DNA of 64,000 nucleotides, taken from NCBI RefSeq assembly GCF_030247185.1, contig NC_080570.1:125852650-125916649 (forward strand), read 5' to 3'. The stretch comes from Malaya genurostris. Its lineage: Eukaryota; Arthropoda; Insecta; Diptera; Culicidae. A program made the translations under genes and the position numbers. Below are positions 1-11,499 of the stretch, one piece after another. The notes beneath the pieces are model-generated. The model was not told the DNA's origin, searched no databases, and saw only the letters and a program-made list of their open reading frames with translations. Each line of letters starts with the position of its first letter. The first letter of the stretch is position 1.

Positions 1-640
1 CATTCCATGGCAGATTGCGTAGAACAAATCGAACAAGTTTCCGTTGGTTAGCTGCGACGCGCTCATCGTCGATTAAATAACGTTCTTGTTTACGCAAAAA
101 AATCCTAACAACTTGGAAACTTTGGAAATTACACAATCGATGTGGTTTTTGAAGTTTAACTCGGCATCAATAATAATACCCAAGTCCTTTGCTAACGATT
201 CGCGTTTCTGCACCTTTCCGCAATGTTGTACTCGTATTTTATGAACGGGTGTTCGCGAGAGAAAGAAATAACAGCGCATTTTGAGGCGTTCAATGCCATC
301 CTGTTAGTCAGACACCAATTGACGAATGAATCAAGCTGTGATTGAAAAATATCGTGTCTTCTTGATATTGAGCCTAGTATAGGCTTGAAATCATCAGCAA
401 AAGACCATTTACAGCATTTCAGTAAAAAATTGAGATCGTTAAGGTATGGTAAAAATATAAATGATCCCAAATGACTGCCCTGAGGTACTCCAGAGTTAAA
501 GGTGTCGTCGAACAGTCTCCAATTTTTACCGACATTTTGCGACCAGTTAAATATGAATGGAGCCAGTTCATAAAAGATTCATTGAAACCAAACCTATCGA
601 GCTTGGTAACTGTTATTTGTTGATTTCTGCTCGACTGTTA
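1..640 (-). mobile_element. decayed non-LTR retrotransposon, reverse-transcriptase fragment
   Basis: On the minus strand, two reading frames carry pieces of a LINE reverse transcriptase. About 600-480 reads like the finger/palm region (FGFNESFMNWLHSYLTGR). The next frame begins with SGVPQGSHLGS and continues with YLNDLNFLLKC and the FADD box (a YADD-type catalytic motif). About 279-73 carries the downstream segment with LGIIIDAELNFKNHIDCV. Frame changes between the pieces and a missing second half mark it as dead. The style fits the I/Jockey superclade of insect LINEs; the exact clade cannot be told. It may run off the left edge. The retrotransposon fragment at 52.4-53.0 kb looks like the C-terminal part of a similar element. 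Confidence 0.8.
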
Positions 641-762
641 CAAAATTGGATACTTTCGATTTACTCAATTTAGTTGCACAATGCCATCCATTTTATTACT
701 AAGCTCCGTTTCTCGTTCGACAGTAAAGTCGTATACTCTAAAACCAATAATTTATTTTTCAG

Positions 763-2173
763 CAATTGGACTCAGATTCTTCGGATCCCGGGCAACTCTA
801 GGTGTTGTGACTGTGGCAATGCGGATCCAAAGTGGGCATCCATAAATCTAGGCATCACACTGTGCATCGCGTGCTCCGGAGTGCACCGTAGTCTAGGAGT
901 GCACTACAGCAAGGTGCGTTCGCTAACGTTGGACATGTGGGAACCGGAGATACTTCGAGTTATGATTGAACTTGGGAACGATGTTATCAACCGGGTTTAC
1001 GAAGCAAATACCGCCAAAGTTAACCGTTTTGACCGTGCCACCGATAACTGTGAGATATCGGTCCGCGAGGCTTGGATCAAGGCCAAATATATCGATCGAA
1101 CGTTTGTCCTTCCGCTGGACAGTAGTGGTGGCTTGGGTTTGGATCCCACACCGACCAGTACCTCCTCATCGACGCTATCGTTCAAAAGTTTGGACAATGA
1201 CAATTCAAGATATCCGGAAAAGTGGAGCATCAAAAAGTTGAGACGAAGAAGCTACCGCAAATTGCTACGAACGAAGAAGGAAGATGTGGACGGTGAAGCT
1301 TCCTTCAACAGTGCACTGACGGACACAGATCCTGATGCGGATGAGAAGGATGTAAATCTTAACATTCCAAAGAAGTTTTCCGATATTTTGCTGATTGGTG
1401 AAAGCATTATCGAAAATAATCACAACTTGACGGACGAAAATCTGCTATTGCTTAACTCAGACCAAGAATCAACCAGTGGCGAAGAGGATAATGCCATCAT
1501 GGAATGTGAAGAATTTGAAAAACTGAATCCAAATTTTCTTCTGTTCAAAGCCGCCTGCGGCCATAACTTACCAGTGATGTGTCAAGCATTGGCTTTGGGT
1601 GCGGATAAAAATTGGTGTAATCCAGATGAGTTGGATAGAACTGCTTTGCATGCTGCAATTCTCTCTGGTTCCGTGATGTCTTGTGAATTTCTACTCCTCA
1701 ATGGTTGCAATATTAATGCAACCGACCGCAACGGATACACTGCTCTACACTTAGCTACGGAACACAGCTCCACAGCCCAAGCATATCTGCTACTGAAGCA
1801 TAAGGCAAAGTATGATATTAAGAGCGTCGATGGTAAACTACCGATTGACATAGCAGTGGAGAAAACGGATGCTGACATCGTAACACTACTAAGGTTAGCA
1901 CAGTTGAACGACGAGATCGGTCCCGGTGAAGACGGGGACAACTATTCCGGTGGAGACTCAACCTATGCGGCTGTGATGAATGATTTCTCGCACTTGACTA
2001 GTATTCAACCGCAACGGTTGCAACGAAATCGGCCAAACGCTACACCCGGAGGGACACCCGCCGATGCAAGTATCAGCTCGATCGCTTCATCATCGACTAG
2101 CAGTACCGTCACGGTCATTCCAGCCAAGTCTACTGCTGTCACCGATCTGGATGCCGATGACGAAGGGAAATAG
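763..2173 (+). CDS. ACAP: ACAP/centaurin-beta ArfGAP, 3' coding exon (ArfGAP + ankyrin repeats), 5' partial
   Basis: This is the last coding exon of an Arf GTPase-activating protein of the ACAP family, which stimulates GTP hydrolysis on Arf6-type GTPases at endosomes and plasma membrane. A pyrimidine-rich acceptor ends at 762 and the frame runs open to TAG at 2171-2173, about 470 residues. The exon opens directly in the ArfGAP domain: zinc finger CCDC-x16-CIAC, then GVHRSLG with the arginine finger, then VRSLTLDMWEP. A Ser/Thr-rich linker follows, then at least three ankyrin repeats (RTALHAAILSG, GYTALHLATEHS, GKLPIDIAVEKT), then a Ser/Thr-rich tail. The BAR and PH domains expected upstream are not in the window, so earlier exons must lie to the left. 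Possible polyadenylation signals (AATAAA) are at 2709 and 2817. The Drosophila counterpart is CenB1A. Confidence 0.93.
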
Positions 2174-3500
2174 GTTGTGTATAAGCGAGGATCTTCTTTA
2201 AATGTGTATATGAGCTTCCGAAATAGCGCGTAGGACTGAAACGTAGGGCCTAAAAAATTTACAAAAAATCTGTACTTATAGCTTTTATTTATATCGATCA
2301 AGTGATATCTAATGAGAAGTACTATGAATTTAATTTTAACAGAAACGTTTGCCACTTCCTCAACTTTTAGCAGTATTCGCAGTCTCCAAGAGATATCCGT
2401 AGTTTTGCGTTTAATCTACCATAGCATGTTTCGTTTTTTTTTACCAACAATTCCTCACCCCATCATTCCACTATATTGCCGAATAATGAGCAAACCCAAT
2501 TTTTTAGTATTCGAGAACCACCTTTGAACTTTGTGAGCCTTAAGCCAAACTTGCGCGATGTAATGTCGATAGTTTAATGGTTGATGTTAGCATATCTATT
2601 AATATATGAAACAAAAGAAAACTAAAGTGTATTGATAGCGTATATTGAATCGTTGAACATGGTTCTGTTAAGTTTCACATCCTGTTGAGCAACCCATTTC
2701 TATACGAAAATAAAAAAAAAATGCGAATCTCTTTTTAAATAATGATCGAAATATTAAACATTTTAATGAACTGTATTTGTTCGTATTTATGCTTATGTCG
2801 TAGTTGAACTAGTTTTAATAAAAGCAGTGATGTAGGGTGCCTAATACTATTGAAAATCAAAGAAGACAATGAAGCGGTATTCTGTGTGTATAACCAAATT
2901 TCAGAAATGCTATCCATATCTGGAACTACCGCTCAGTAAACTTCATCACTGACTCGGATACAAACGTTACAATACACTGATTATACTATACATACAACTG
3001 TTTACAAAATTATCTTATTTAACACTAAAAATATAGTTACTATATACAGGAAATTAAACGCTGTTTTTTTTGTACCATGCATAGTTTTAGTATTTCTGTT
3101 TCAACAGAAAGCGACGCCAATTCCTAATGAATAGAATCATGGCTAGTATTGAGATCCTACAGGCACTAGAAATCGTTCTTGGTCGAGATTCGAACATACA
3201 ACAAATCATTTACTTACTATCTCGTATGCAGAATATGGCCGAACGTGTACAAGATTTTCAGGGTAAGGTTTATTCTAGTATCGACGACTTCTTCAAGCTT
3301 CCCGAACGAGCAACTCGTAGGTCGTCCTCTTTCGGTATTCTTGCAACTTATTCATGAGTTTGAGTTTGCTGGAATCTTTTTGGCAACATTGTTTTTGACA
3401 GATAACGCGTGAATCGTGTTTTGTGTTATTGTCAAATTTGTTCAGTTTGGTCTATAATATAATCATGAATCGTCGATTGGTCTATAATTTAATCATGATT
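2174..3500. other. ACAP 3' UTR and unassigned AT-rich DNA
   Basis: The first 500-650 bases are probably the ACAP 3' UTR, ending near AATAAA at 2709 or 2817. I see no convincing gene after that. Short open frames at 3127-3412 have no recognisable domain. Confidence 0.4.
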
Positions 3501-3503
3501 GGG

Positions 3504-3802
3504 CGCTGGTAAAGTTGGAGGAAGATCCACTTTTTCATCGAAAAATTGTGTTCAGCGACGAAGCTCATTTCTTCATTTCTCAAGCAAAATTTCTGCATCT
3601 TGAGTGAATACCAGCCAGATGCATTGCAAGAGCTACCGACATGTTGGAGAGATTGTGCCAAAATTGTACCTTGCACATGGACCATTCAAAGCGAAGCCGT
3701 GGCCAACATTTGCATGAAATCATCTTCAAACAATAAAGATTTCATCAAATTTCTAAAATTTTCTGAGAGATTAAATCATATACCTCTTTAAAAATCACCC
3801 TT
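3504..3802 (+). mobile_element. internally deleted DD41D mariner relic
   Basis: The left part reads DPLFHRKIVFSDEAHF, matching NPLFYRQILFSDEAHF of the transposase at 48.4 kb, including the first catalytic Asp. After a few garbled codons the sequence jumps to a match of the C-terminus (MDH-KRSRGQHL-EIIFK). The middle with the other catalytic residues is gone. The right end carries the same terminal repeat as the 48-49 kb element (RC begins AAGGGTGATTTTT), followed by TA at 3803-3804. I could not find the left end. Confidence 0.8.
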
Positions 3803-4066
3803 TAGTTCCTGTGACCTTCAACAGAAGAATTTTGTGTCCCAAGATTTTGTATCAAGTGTATTTTTCTTAAGTTTTGCAGAGACTGATGAAAATGAGTAAG
3901 AAAGAGTATGATTTTATAGATTTCATTACAATTCGAACGTTACAAAAAAAATCTAAATTTCGAAAATCGCGACTAAAATCGAATATATCTGATATGAGCA
4001 GAAGATTTTGGGGAATGAATTTTAATAGCCGTTAAATTCATCGATGAACAAAAACTGAACCTTTAT

Positions 4067-4446
4067 CACTAATAGTACTGTTGTTGTACCGTTGAATTCC
4101 ACTATGTTATATCACGTCATTACACTCTCACAAAGTCACTATTTTCACAGTCACTATTTTTCCGAAAGTGTATAAAACGTTATAATACAGATACGTATTT
4201 CGGAATGCTATTTGCATCCTTCTTCAGTGTATCGGTTTTATACATATACACTGAAGAAGGATGCAAATAGCATTCCGAAATACGTATCTGTATTATAACG
4301 TTTTATACACTTTCGGAAAAATAGTGACTGTGAAAATAGTGACTTTGTGAGAGTGTAATGACGTGATATAACATAGTGGAATTCAACGGTACAACAACAG
4401 TACTATTAGTGACAACATTCTACTAACAGCTCAAACAGAAATTTAG
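4067..4446 (-). mobile_element. fold-back (palindromic) element, copy 1
   Basis: A near-perfect inverted repeat with arms of about 160 bases meets around 4235; one arm carries boxes such as GCATCCTTCTTCAGTGTAT. One end has an unpaired tail of about 35 bases that ends in CAGAAATTTAG. The element is flanked by an exact 11-bp direct repeat TGAACCTTTAT (4056-4066 and 4447-4457), a target-site duplication. It has no coding capacity. A second copy in opposite orientation lies at 12241-12589. Confidence 0.88.
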
Positions 4447-4609
4447 TGAACCTTTATGAAAATAAAATGTTCAGTGCGCCACTTTACCAAAATTGAAAAT
4501 TTTTCTCTTGCATTTTGATGCTCTGTTGATAATAAGATTTATAGTAGTGATGTATTTGAAATTCATTTACCAATACCGTCTTTTCTTTTTTTGTTTCGAT
4601 TATGGTTTT

Positions 4610-4755
4610 AACTTTCAGTTCATTCGCCTCTTCGGGTCAGAAAAACTTTCTGACCCTATGTGCGGGGTTGGGAATCGCACCCAGGCGGGTTACGTGAAAA
4701 GCATCGACTTACCCATTACGATTTCCCCGTTCCCCAATACCGTGGTGGTGGAGTA
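4610..4755 (-). repeat. tRNA-derived SINE fragment
   Basis: Read on the minus strand, the segment resembles a tRNA head. A B-box-like stretch close to GGTTCGATTCCC (here with one change) lies about 35-40 bases after an A-box-like stretch, with a hairpin tail (GGGTCAGAAAGTTTTTCTGACCC) beyond. Two further copies at 35858-35945 and 46205-46330 share the same head. It is repetitive and imperfect, so a SINE rather than a functional tRNA gene; Feilai-type mosquito SINEs are the closest comparison I know, unverified. Confidence 0.65.
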
Positions 4756-4971
4756 ATATTATCAATAAAGGCAGCAAATTTTGTGATTAATAATAGTCAT
4801 AATGATAATAAAAACATTAAAATCTAACCACAAAACATGTTATGCAGCTGATTAAAAAATATTACCAAATATAGCTTGAATATCAAACGCAGAAGTAACA
4901 GGAGCGCAGGTTATTCAAACGCTGCAACTACTGTGTGTTTGAGTAATGCAAAATGCTGCACTCCAGCTATG

Positions 4972-5295
4972 GCCCTTATTACCGTTCTCACTTCAACTTT
5001 CACATTCACTTCACTTACATGTCACTTCGCTTGATTTTTCCTATTACCAGTATCACGCATAGTGAAGTGATCACTGTAGTGGAAAAAACTAATTTTTTCG
5101 ACAAAATGTTGGGTGCGTGATGTTCATAATGACATCAAGTTCATCCAAGTAATTACTTTTGTCTCTGAAGCGGCTTCCGTAATAAGGACCTAAATTCACT
5201 TCACTCGATTTTCACAGTGAAGTGATACCGAAATAAGGGCCACAATCACTTCAATTGGTTTTCACCGTGTAGTGAAACCGGTAATAAGGGCCTAT
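4972..5295. repeat. inverted/tandem repeat built on GGCCCTTATTACCG
   Basis: GGCCCTTATTACCG begins the segment and its reverse complement CGGTAATAAGGGCC ends it. Variants CGTAATAAGGACC and CGAAATAAGGGCC occur near 5190 and 5230. Between them are repeated TTCACTTCA...TTTTCAC...GTGAAGTG blocks in both orientations, which gives a strongly self-complementary unit. It looks like a non-autonomous element with internally duplicated ends. Confidence 0.55.
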
Positions 5296-5961
5296 TTCTA
5301 TAAATCACATTCACGCTTTTCGATTTTCTCTTTAGCGATATTTCTGTGGGTGAAAATTCATCATCAAGTTTCGCTAACACGAAAATATCATTTTTGAACT
5401 TCGAGTTTCAAAGTTTTGTGGATGTTTGTTTCATTAATGAAAATCTTAGAAGTGATTTTTCAGTCTGAGACTGAGTTTTATTTAGAAAATATGTTGAGCT
5501 GTTTTTTTCACGAGTGATAGTGAAATGATTTTTTTCTGATTATGATTTTCCCAACACTGAGTGTAGAAACCAATCTGGTTTAAAAAAAAAAGATTTTTTT
5601 TTTCATTTTTACTTGCATGATATTATACAGTAAAAATATGACGTTGTGAGCAAATACCACCTTAATAATTCTTTTTTTTACAAGCAACAGTATTATTCAA
5701 ATTTTTATCAGTCGTATCAGTATCAGTTTATTCACAAATTCAATTATGATAGTTGATAATAGTTGTGACGTGAGATACCCGCCAACCGTCTACAAAGCTT
5801 TACATTCAATTTTTATGTATAAATTACAAAAGTCGGTTTAAAAATTCACAATGCGGAATGCAATGCGGAGCAGCTAGATGTTTGGCCAAAACTTTGGCTT
5901 GCTTTGTTTCGACAGCAGCCTGCATATCACTGACAATTTTTCACAATTTGTCGAAAAAAAT

Positions 5962-6008
5962 GGGGTGCCGGTAATCGAACACCTTGGGGTGCCGGTAACC
6001 GAAATCGG
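5962..6008 (+). repeat. short tandem repeat GGGGTGCCGGTAAYCGAA
   Basis: Two adjacent units of about 25 bases (GGGGTGCCGGTAATCGAACACC, then GGGGTGCCGGTAACCGAA) are visible. A further copy (GGGGTGCCGGCAACCGAACACC) stands at about 6328-6350, some 350 bases away. Confidence 0.6.
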
Positions 6009-6359
6009 TAGACATTTTGAAAATGACAAAACAAAGCTTTGGTTGCGAAAATATTGCTAGCATCCCGTATTAAATCAAGAAATAGATCGATTTCACCTCA
6101 TAAATATTCAATCCACTCACCTTTCCGATTGATGCTCTTCAATTTATGATTCTATTTAAACAGTCAGAAAAAAATTTTGTGTTGATTTTCACGCAATTAA
6201 ATTTTGTTTTGAACACAGTAAAAAGTACAAGCGTTTGTTTGCTTCGGTATTCGGCAAAAAAAGAATGTGCTGCTATTACACACACACATGACAATGACGC
6301 TATCTGCTTTCTGGCAAAAGTTAAGGTGGGGTGCCGGCAACCGAACACCTTGCCCTACA

Positions 6360-6919
6360 CTTGAATCTTGTATTTGGAATGTTGTATCCAACACTGTGCA
6401 CATTATTGTTCTTGGCAGTGAAACTAGGTGTCGTTGTTCGAACTGTATAAATATCGAATTGTTAGCTAGTTAGATTGCATTAAAACCACCAGAAATTCAA
6501 TGTCAATTAATGTAGGTCGAATATTGGAAAATCTTATTGATCACAGTTCATTATAATACTGTTTGAAACACTATATTTACTGAGGTAAGACATCATCGGT
6601 CTGATTCAGTTAGTAAAAAAATCCATTTCAAGTAAGTTCCATTAATATCCTTGTCAAACAGGTCAATTATTTGAAATTCAACAGGCCTTGTGAAAATATT
6701 TCAAGTACCGCGAGTTCAAACATAATCTGTTGATTGAGCCTTATTGGTATATGATATAGCCAATCGATATTAGTTATGACAGAGTTCAATGTAAAGAGTT
6801 GATAAGCATGTATCAATGCAAATCGGAATCGAAAAAAATTAAATATGAAACATTTAGAATGGTTTTATTCACAAAAACAAAACAACGTTCGGAAAACAAC
6901 AATTGAATGGAGACAAATT
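6360..6919. other. unassigned interval, possible sniffer 3' flank
   Basis: No gene is recognised. The part next to 6919 is expected to hold the sniffer 3' UTR, transcribed leftward. Confidence 0.3.
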
Positions 6920-9900
6920 CTACCACTGCAGCTGCCTACCGTCGTACTGCAAAAAAGATCCGTTATGCTGTTCACTCAATGTCATAACCGTTTGCACTAT
7001 CTTCGTGCAACTTTGTTCTACGGATAGAGGGGCCTTCGAGCCACCCATGTCCGTTCGTACCCAACCAGGATGCAGCACAACGGCCATGATGTTGTTGGGT
7101 TTCAAGTCGATGCTCATTGATTTGGTGGCAGCATTCAGTGCCGACTTAGAGGTTCGGTAGGCGTACAATCCCCCGTCCGAGTTGGCCTCAATCGAACCGA
7201 GTATCGAGCTCATGTTAATGATACATGCCCTTTGCGGTCCAATCGGTGCCGAAGCGTTGAACTCAGCCGCTTTCTTCAATTGAGGAACCAGTGCCTGAAA
7301 TCAGATAAATTGTTTTAAGTGCTTCCGCAGAGATAACGCCGGCAGCTCACTTTGGTTAGCATTATAGGGGCGACGGTATTGGTTACGAATGTTTCCACCA
7401 GATCATCGCTTTTAACGAACCCAAGCCGTGTTGATTTAGGCGATATACCTGCATTGTTAAACAACACGTTCAGACCGTTATCTTGGACAATTGATTCCAC
7501 TTGTCTAGCAAAATCTTCGTACTTGTCTATATCCTTCAAATCTGCGAAGTAAAAAGCAACTTTAGTGATTAGCTAGAACGATGTGGGAAACATCCATATG
7601 CTTACCGATTTGAAGAATATGTAAGTTAGCGTGCTCCTGTGCCAATGAGTTGAGTTCCTATAGTGAAATAATAATTTAAATAATTTATATTAGTTGTTCC
7701 CGAATGCCAATTCTGTGTTGTACTAATAGTGACCGGAAGTGGCGTAGCAGAAAAACAAACGAACTAATCGTTGATGATAAAACACCTAACAATTATGCAG
7801 TAGGTTAGTACTTTGTTGATGAAATGCTTTTTTTTGACTTTTTGCGCAAACCGTTAGGCAAATGGTTATAAAATTCGTGCAAGCTAGAATGCGGAAGGAA
7901 AAAGGTTTGTTAATATTCGATAAGAACTTTGCCAATAGACACAGGTCGACTAACTAAGCCAAAGAATAATCTCGGATGCCGTAAAATGTACGAAAAGGTA
8001 AATAAAACTAGTGTCATTCGTTGAAACTGCAAAATCCACTAAAATTTACAATTGCCTTAAAATCGAACGTTTTTTTTTAAATTGTGAATTGAATGGCTGA
8101 AGTTTGGAATATCTAAGCCAGGAAAGAATCTGTTGTAGCGGTATAAAATTATATAAACCTTTAGTTTGCAATATTCTTGACAATTTAAAACATTGAAATC
8201 AATACCCAATAAGAAACATATTGGAAACAACAGACGTATGAGAATAGCAAAAGTGAAACTTACGAAAAAGTTTCCTTCAATCAGGGATGCCAAGTGTAAA
8301 AATATAAAATTTATTCTCGTTGTTTTCTACTTATTTGACGAATGGTGCAATCTAATAATTCTGGCAAAAGATCTGGTTTGTTAGAATATCTGTCGAAATT
8401 AGACAAATCTGTCAAATGCCAGATATATCTGGAACACTGGCAACTCTGCCTTCAACGGCTGAATTCAAACAAACAAGTTTTATCCCGACAAAAAAATGGC
8501 AATTGTACTTCTTTGTGCATTGTTATTGGTTATTGTTTTTTTTCTGTTGTAAATTCGGTCAAAATTATTTCAAAACAATTTTTGTTTTATTTGACGCATG
8601 AGTAACTTGTTTGTAAAATATGCTTGTGACGTTTGCATGATGGGAAATCTGTCTATGATTGTAGTCATAGATTTGTCACCAGTTTTCTCACATTAGGTAA
8701 ACAGTTCTACAGATTACTATAACTTTGCTTTATTTGATGTTTTTTTTATTTTGGAAATTACACTTACCGCTCTATACTATAGAATCATTTTGAAACGCAT
8801 TGTCATTTTCAAAACAACGGATCCAGAGCAATTTCGTGTTTTAATTTAACATTACACCTTGAGTTAAAAAAATATTCTACAAGCTCAGTAAAGGGCTATC
8901 AAGACTCTGTTCCATAAAAACAACCATTCGTTATTGGTTTGCTTTGTCGTACAGACACCAATGATGGTGAAGGTTCTGGCCGGCCAATTGAGGAAGTTAC
9001 TCCAGAAAACAGCAAAAAAGTTCACAAATTCTTTATATATAATCGTGAATTGAAATTGCGTAAGAAATCTGAAACCGTAAAGACACCAAAAGACGGTGTG
9101 TTTACAATTATACATGAACATTTGACCATGAGAAAGCTTTTTTCAAAATGGGTGCCGCGTTTACTCACAGTCTATCAAAAATAACATCGGGTTGACGATT
9201 CAGAGCAGTGTTTGGCCTTGTTTACAAGTAATAAACTAGATTTTTTGCATCGATATGTGACATTGGATGAAAGATGGATCCTTCGTCTCACTCCTAAATC
9301 AAAACGATCATCATCTAAATGAACTGAACCCGTTGAGCCACGTCCAAAGCGTCCAAAGGTACAACAGTCAGCTGGGAACGTTATGGCATCAGTATTTTGA
9401 AATGAACATAGTATAATCTTCATCGACTATATTGTGAACGGGAAATAATCAATAGCAAATACTACATAGCGTCGTTAGACTGTTTGAAAGCAACAATATC
9501 ATCCACCGTATAATCCAGAGCTGGACCCCAGTGCTACTGGCTATCCGCTGATCTTAAATAAAAAGGTCATCGGCAAGAAAAAGAAAAAGTGTTTTTTCTA
9601 CCAGCGTTTTCGTTTTCAACGGTAGAACTACACCGATGTAGAGTTAAACAGGATGCCTACACCTAAATTGGAGCGAGTATAGTCGTTGCTACACTACCAA
9701 TCGAGTGATGTGCTATGCCAATTGACCTTTATGTTAAATACTATTTATGCCAAATGACATGTATGCCTAAACATTGTATGCCTACATAATCGTCGAGACG
9801 CTTAAAGAATTGCCCATTAGTAAACCAGTATGGGAATTACTTTGAAATGCTTTGAACTACTTTCCTTGAATTTGTCGGGAATGAACCTTTACAAAACCCA

Positions 9901-10758
9901 TAAATGTGTAGAAGTTTTCCTGTACAGAACCTTGCCAGATTAAAATAGATCGGGAATGATGTGAATCATCCCGAAAATCGGTAACGTAAATCCAGAATCT
10001 TCTTACCCGTGACGTAGTGCCCCCAATATGTTGCGCAACATTAGAGACGATTTCGATGCGATACTACTGAACCTAACAAATGTTGCCATATCAATGGAGC
10101 ACGTGTTACGTATTGGTGAGTTCCGTGAGTTCATGTTGTACAGATATAAAACCAACGGTATTTATTACCAGTCATTCGGTTAGTGCAAATCAAGCTATTC
10201 GCAGTCTGTATTTAGACGTCACCGGCATTGTGTAGTTCTTAGTGTGGCAGGCGAACAACGACGCATCCGCTAACCTGCTAAATCTGAAATCGTGGTTAAA
10301 TTCGTAAACAACTGTGTGTTTGATTTGTAGTATCAACAATTTTTTGGCAGAATCGTTAGAGTGAACGCGTTTTTTTTCCTATCAATATCCATTTGGCAAG
10401 GAAGTCGTACAAATTAAAATAAAGATTAAAACATGGCGCCCATTAATGGTAAGTGTTTAGTTATCTCTTCGCCCTTAGTTCTGTCAGAAGCGCACATGGA
10501 AGTGATTTTCTGTGCAAATAGTTTTAATTGTGCTTCACATACTTCAATCGACAAAGTATACTCACTAATTCACAGAAGGCAACCGGAAATATCGATTCGT
10601 ATGGAATCCGGATTTCATTGAATTATTCTTACCTCGGCTTGCTGAATATTACGGCAGGTTGCTATTATGTGCCGCGGCGAGGAAGGATGTTTTAGGAAGC
10701 TTCTTACTAGTCCAAGGCCAAGTCCTCGATTACAGCCGGTGATCAGAATCGAATTCAT
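6920..10758 (-). CDS. sni: sniffer-like short-chain dehydrogenase (carbonyl reductase), four exons
   Basis: NADPH-dependent carbonyl reductase of the SDR family; Drosophila sniffer protects neurons from oxidative stress. Four coding exons join cleanly: 10633-10758, 7606-7657, 7351-7541 and 6920-7294, all with GT/AG borders and compatible phases, giving 247 aa, the length I recall for fly Sniffer. Exon 1 starts MNSILITGCNRGLG, with the TGxxxGxG cofactor motif (Thr7-Gly14). NNAG is at 88-91, the catalytic Ser in MSS (152/153), and YRTSK supplies Tyr169 and Lys173. HPGWVRTDMGG near the C-terminus is typical. Intron 1 (7658-10632) is about 3 kb, contains a dead mariner and, on the opposite strand, the promoter and first exon of Trxr-1. 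No frameshift or stop was found, so it appears intact. Confidence 0.93.
8939..9520 (+). mobile_element. decayed mariner transposase (irritans-like) in sniffer intron 1
   Basis: The plus strand reads SGRPIEEVTPENSKKVHKF, then HEHLTMRKLFSKWVPRLLTVYQK. After a stop it continues with VDDSEQCLALF, HRYVTLDERW, RPKRPKVQQSAGNVMAS and IIFIDY in degraded frames. This is the order of a mariner transposase from the end of the DNA-binding domain through the first catalytic Asp region. Several stops and substitutions make it non-functional. Confidence 0.85.
9521..10140. other. sniffer intron 1 remainder, upstream of Trxr-1
   Basis: No gene is seen. Around 9715-9790 there is a short run of ATGCC(T/A)A-type motifs (ATGCCAATTGAC, TATGCCAAATGAC, TATGCCTAAAC, TATGCCTAC). 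A CACGTG E-box lies at about 10101. Confidence 0.35.
10145..10177 (+). promoter_or_regulatory. core promoter for the cytosolic Trxr-1 transcript (TATA box + initiator)
   Basis: TATAAAA at 10145-10151 is followed by TCATTC at 10172-10177, which fits the arthropod initiator TCAKTY. The putative start A (10174) is 29 bases from the first T of the TATA box, the expected spacing. The start codon of the cytosolic first exon follows at 10433, implying a 5' UTR of about 259 bases. It lies inside sniffer intron 1, on the opposite strand. Confidence 0.6.
10433..10448 (+). CDS. Trxr-1: thioredoxin reductase, alternative first coding exon (cytosolic isoform)
   Basis: ATG GCG CCC ATT AAT G is followed by the donor GTAAGT, giving MAPIN plus one base (phase 1). 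The shared acceptor at 24736 starts with AA, completing Glu, so the spliced N-terminus is MAPINEENFDYDLVVIGGG, with no targeting signal. This resembles the short cytosolic N-terminus I recall for mosquito TrxR. With exons 24736-24956 and 25018-26274 it gives 497 aa. The exon is only 16 coding bases, so the call rests on phase, donor quality, the TATA/initiator upstream and family likeness. Confidence 0.8.
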
Positions 10759-10797
10759 TCCTCTAATTGCACTGGATCAGAAGACCGTGTAGAGCAC

Positions 10798-10804
10798 TGA
10801 CTCA
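10798..10804 (-). promoter_or_regulatory. AP-1-like TGAGTCA site upstream of sniffer
   Basis: TGACTCA (TGAGTCA on the sniffer strand) lies 40 bases upstream of the sniffer start codon, in the 5' UTR or proximal promoter. Sites of this type bind AP-1 or, with extra flanking bases, CncC/Maf stress regulators. The match is short and could be chance. Confidence 0.25.
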
Positions 10805-11499
10805 CTTGACAGCAGGAAAACTATGCGAAACACTTTACTCGACAGAAGGGGTGTCTTCAATGACGTAACTCGCGTGGTTGAAGTAGCATTTGTATCTAGG
10901 TAACGAGAGGAAACAATAAGTTCCAAGCAAAGTACTATTTTTGATTAGATATTCGCTAATGTATCACTTCTGATGTGATTGACAGTCTGTTCAAGATTGT
11001 AACCAACTCGAAGTGGTTTGAGTTCGTGTGCGATAGTCTCATTGTGTATGTAGCTCACACATTGAAGTGTTGAGCTAGTGTGCCTTGGTTTATAGATAGC
11101 TAGATCATTAAAATGTAAACTGTATTGTCATGGTTTCTAATCTACAATAATATGCAAACCCATTTTTGCTTTTATCATATCACTGTTTGAAGCCAGTTTT
11201 GAACCATCTTCAACGCCAGTCAACTGAAAATCGTGTTAGTTTGAAACCTGGGTGGTAAGTGCGAACCCAACTTAGTTTCGCAAAAACTGTTTGTTTGATG
11301 AAACTATCCTTGATCAGTTTCAGTTTTCTCAACCGAAAACGACATTAGGTTCAAATAAAAATATATCTAAATTCCCCAGTGTAATAGTAATATAATTTAG
11401 TAGCCAGTAGTGACACCAAAAGTGCCGTCTAGTGAAAAATGGGTGCGTAAATACTCCAAAAATGTATGCATAAAGTTGCCTGCGTATTTAACACAACCT

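Noticed and set aside
10433..10621. 62-codon open frame as an independent small gene
   Set aside because: Only the first 16 bases look coding; GTAAGT follows immediately and the rest is intron.
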